Shown: positions 4,685-5,246 of the stretch, piece after piece
How positions within the stretch are numbered: the stretch's first letter is position 1
Layout of the letters: every line of letters begins with the position of its first letter
Source: Candidatus Woesearchaeota archaeon
GTDB lineage: Archaea > Nanobdellota > Nanobdellia > Woesearchaeales > JACPBV01
Reading direction: 5' to 3'
DNA: 5,246 bases
NCBI GenBank assembly: GCA_016180165.1
Contig: JACPBU010000087.1
Span: forward strand, 1-5,246
Notes under the pieces: model-generated
Told to the model about the DNA's origin: nothing
The model's database searches: none
The model's input: only the letters and a program-made list of their open reading frames with translations
Made by a program: the position numbers and the translations under genes

Positions 4685-4769
4685 GATGTTCTCATCGTTG
4701 GGTTGCAGGAGATTACTCCGGAGTTCACTGCAGGGGAACAGATAGATTGGAGTATATAAAATTGTGCAT
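4676..4769. repeat. Duplicated divergent promoter region, copy 2
   Basis: This is about 84% identical to 3809-3901, with 27 identical bases at 4743-4769. It keeps the copied first codons of the NFACT gene (to 4684) although no NFACT gene follows. A 1-nt insertion around 4727-4731 relative to copy 1 would break the frame of any longer N-terminal extension, which supports M3817 rather than M3901 as the true NFACT start. Confidence 0.85.
4753..4760 (-). promoter_or_regulatory. Copied minus-facing TATA box
   Basis: The minus strand reads TTTATATA, identical in context to 3885-3892. It faces only the doubtful 78-codon frame, so it is either an orphan promoter, a source of antisense RNA against the first paralogue's 3' end, or retained because it also serves the plus strand. 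Confidence 0.4.
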
Positions 4770-4772
4770 GGG

Positions 4773-4780
4773 TTTATAAA
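4773..4780 (+). promoter_or_regulatory. TATA box of the second tandem-family gene
   Basis: TTTATAAA, a near-consensus archaeal TATA box, is centred about 27 bp before ATG 4804, again implying a leaderless mRNA. A GGAG at 4797-4800 is too close to the ATG to be a normal ribosome site and would probably lie upstream of the transcript start. Confidence 0.65.
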
Positions 4781-4803
4781 TCAGCCAATATTCCTTGGAG
4801 AAT

Positions 4804-5246
4804 ATGGATGAAATGACAGTTGACCATCGAACGGAAACTCCGCAAGAAACTTTTTACCATCATAACTTTGTCTGGGCTGTTTTTGGAGGGAATCCTGACA
4901 GCCTTTTGAGGTATTATCAATCTCATTCTCAGGATCTGCAAGATGGATTGCACCGAAGGTTTGATTCCTATCCCCCTGCCGTTCTTGAAATCCCAAATGA
5001 TTTTTGGGGAAATACTTTTCAATCTGGGATTACCCAGTTTAACATCAATCGGGCGAAAGATGCTATCACCAATCATACTCGAGAGGTCATGGCCGCCCTT
5101 AGAAGCTATTATTCGGAGGTCGGCGCCAGAATTTTAACCTACTCCCTGGGCACAGACTCCGCATTAGAAAAAAAGTTTCCTGAAATTTGCGGCCTTGTGG
5201 AGAGGCTGGAAAAAGCATTTGGAAAAGATGTGGCAAGGAGAAAACT
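4804..5246 (+). CDS. Tandem-family hypothetical protein, copy 2 (3' end beyond the window)
   Basis: The frame from ATG 4804 is open to the window edge, giving 147 complete codons. It begins MDEMTVDHRTETPQETFYHH and carries the same motifs as copy 1 at the same residue numbers: SLLRYYQSHSQDLQDGLHRRF (33-53), DFWGNTF (66-72), EVMAALRSYYSEVGARILT (94-112), FPEI and LEKAFGKD. There is one 1-residue indel near residue 119. Against the 168-aa copy 1, about 20 residues should remain beyond the edge. It has no signal peptide or membrane segment, and the function is unknown. Start choice rests on the TATA spacing and on exact register with the paralogue; M4 is an alternative. Lower similarity in the first 20 residues and in 58-66 and 78-92 suggests variable surface regions. 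Confidence 0.85.
   Translation, partial: MDEMTVDHRTETPQETFYHHNFVWAVFGGNPDSLLRYYQSHSQDLQDGLHRRFDSYPPAVLEIPNDFWGNTFQSGITQFNINRAKDAITNHTREVMAALRSYYSEVGARILTYSLGTDSALEKKFPEICGLVERLEKAFGKDVARRK

Larger units (their letters stand above)
4444..4803. other. Intergenic region between the two paralogues
   Basis: This 360-bp stretch has no convincing gene. From left to right it holds the right half of the 16-bp palindrome; tggacaa 4462-4468 / ttgtcca 4486-4492; the short palindrome tcgtaatacga 4494-4504; a hairpin with a T6 arm 4504-4523; tacccc/ggggta 4525-4539; and two overlapping 8-bp inverted repeats 4543-4588. Then comes a repeat-free part 4590-4675 and the duplicated promoter block 4676-4769 with TATA boxes in both directions. 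A 78-codon minus-strand frame (4448-4684) crosses the repeats. Confidence 0.6.

Noticed and set aside
4774..5076. 100-codon minus-strand ORF over 4774-5076
   Set aside because: It is opposite the second tandem-family gene, which is supported by paralogy. There is no independent evidence for it.

Overview
The window looks archaeal. Four observations support this: a minus-strand 5S rRNA gene with a TATA box centred about 26 bp upstream and a T-rich terminator after its 3' end; TATA boxes centred 25-29 bp upstream of most start codons, which implies leaderless or nearly leaderless mRNAs; a protein of the NFACT-N (Rqc2/NEMF-like) family; and no sigma-70-type promoters that I could see. The short 5S (about 108 nt), the truncated NFACT protein and the run of unrecognisable neighbours would fit a reduced lineage such as DPANN, but that placement is inference.

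Layout: 1-312 has no convincing complete gene. It holds a possible tail of a plus-strand gene, a second copy of the 5S 3' end plus terminator (146-169), and a run of four hairpins (179-281). The 5S gene is at 313-420 (minus) with its promoter at 443-450. From 531 to 3817 three minus-strand genes follow one another. In transcription order they are a stand-alone NFACT-N/coiled-coil protein (2708-3817), a 219-aa unknown protein (2009-2668), and a 445-aa membrane-anchored unknown protein (531-1868). Each has its own TATA box.

From 3937 to the right edge, two divergently oriented plus-strand genes encode members of one unrecognised protein family (168 aa, and at least 147 aa running off the edge). 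They share about 40% identity by eye and lie 867 bp apart start to start. The whole divergent promoter region was duplicated with the gene, including the first codons of the NFACT gene. The promoter copies (3809-3901 and 4676-4769) are about 84% identical, much closer than the proteins they precede. The spacer between the paralogues (4444-4803) is packed with inverted repeats.

How the genes work together: a link of the NFACT protein to ribosome-associated quality control follows from its family. No functional link to the two minus-strand unknowns or to the tandem family can be shown from sequence alone. The least ordinary parts are the tandem family with its conserved duplicated divergent promoter, the NFACT gene that stops at the domain boundary, and the structured repeat-flanked segment after the 5S gene.
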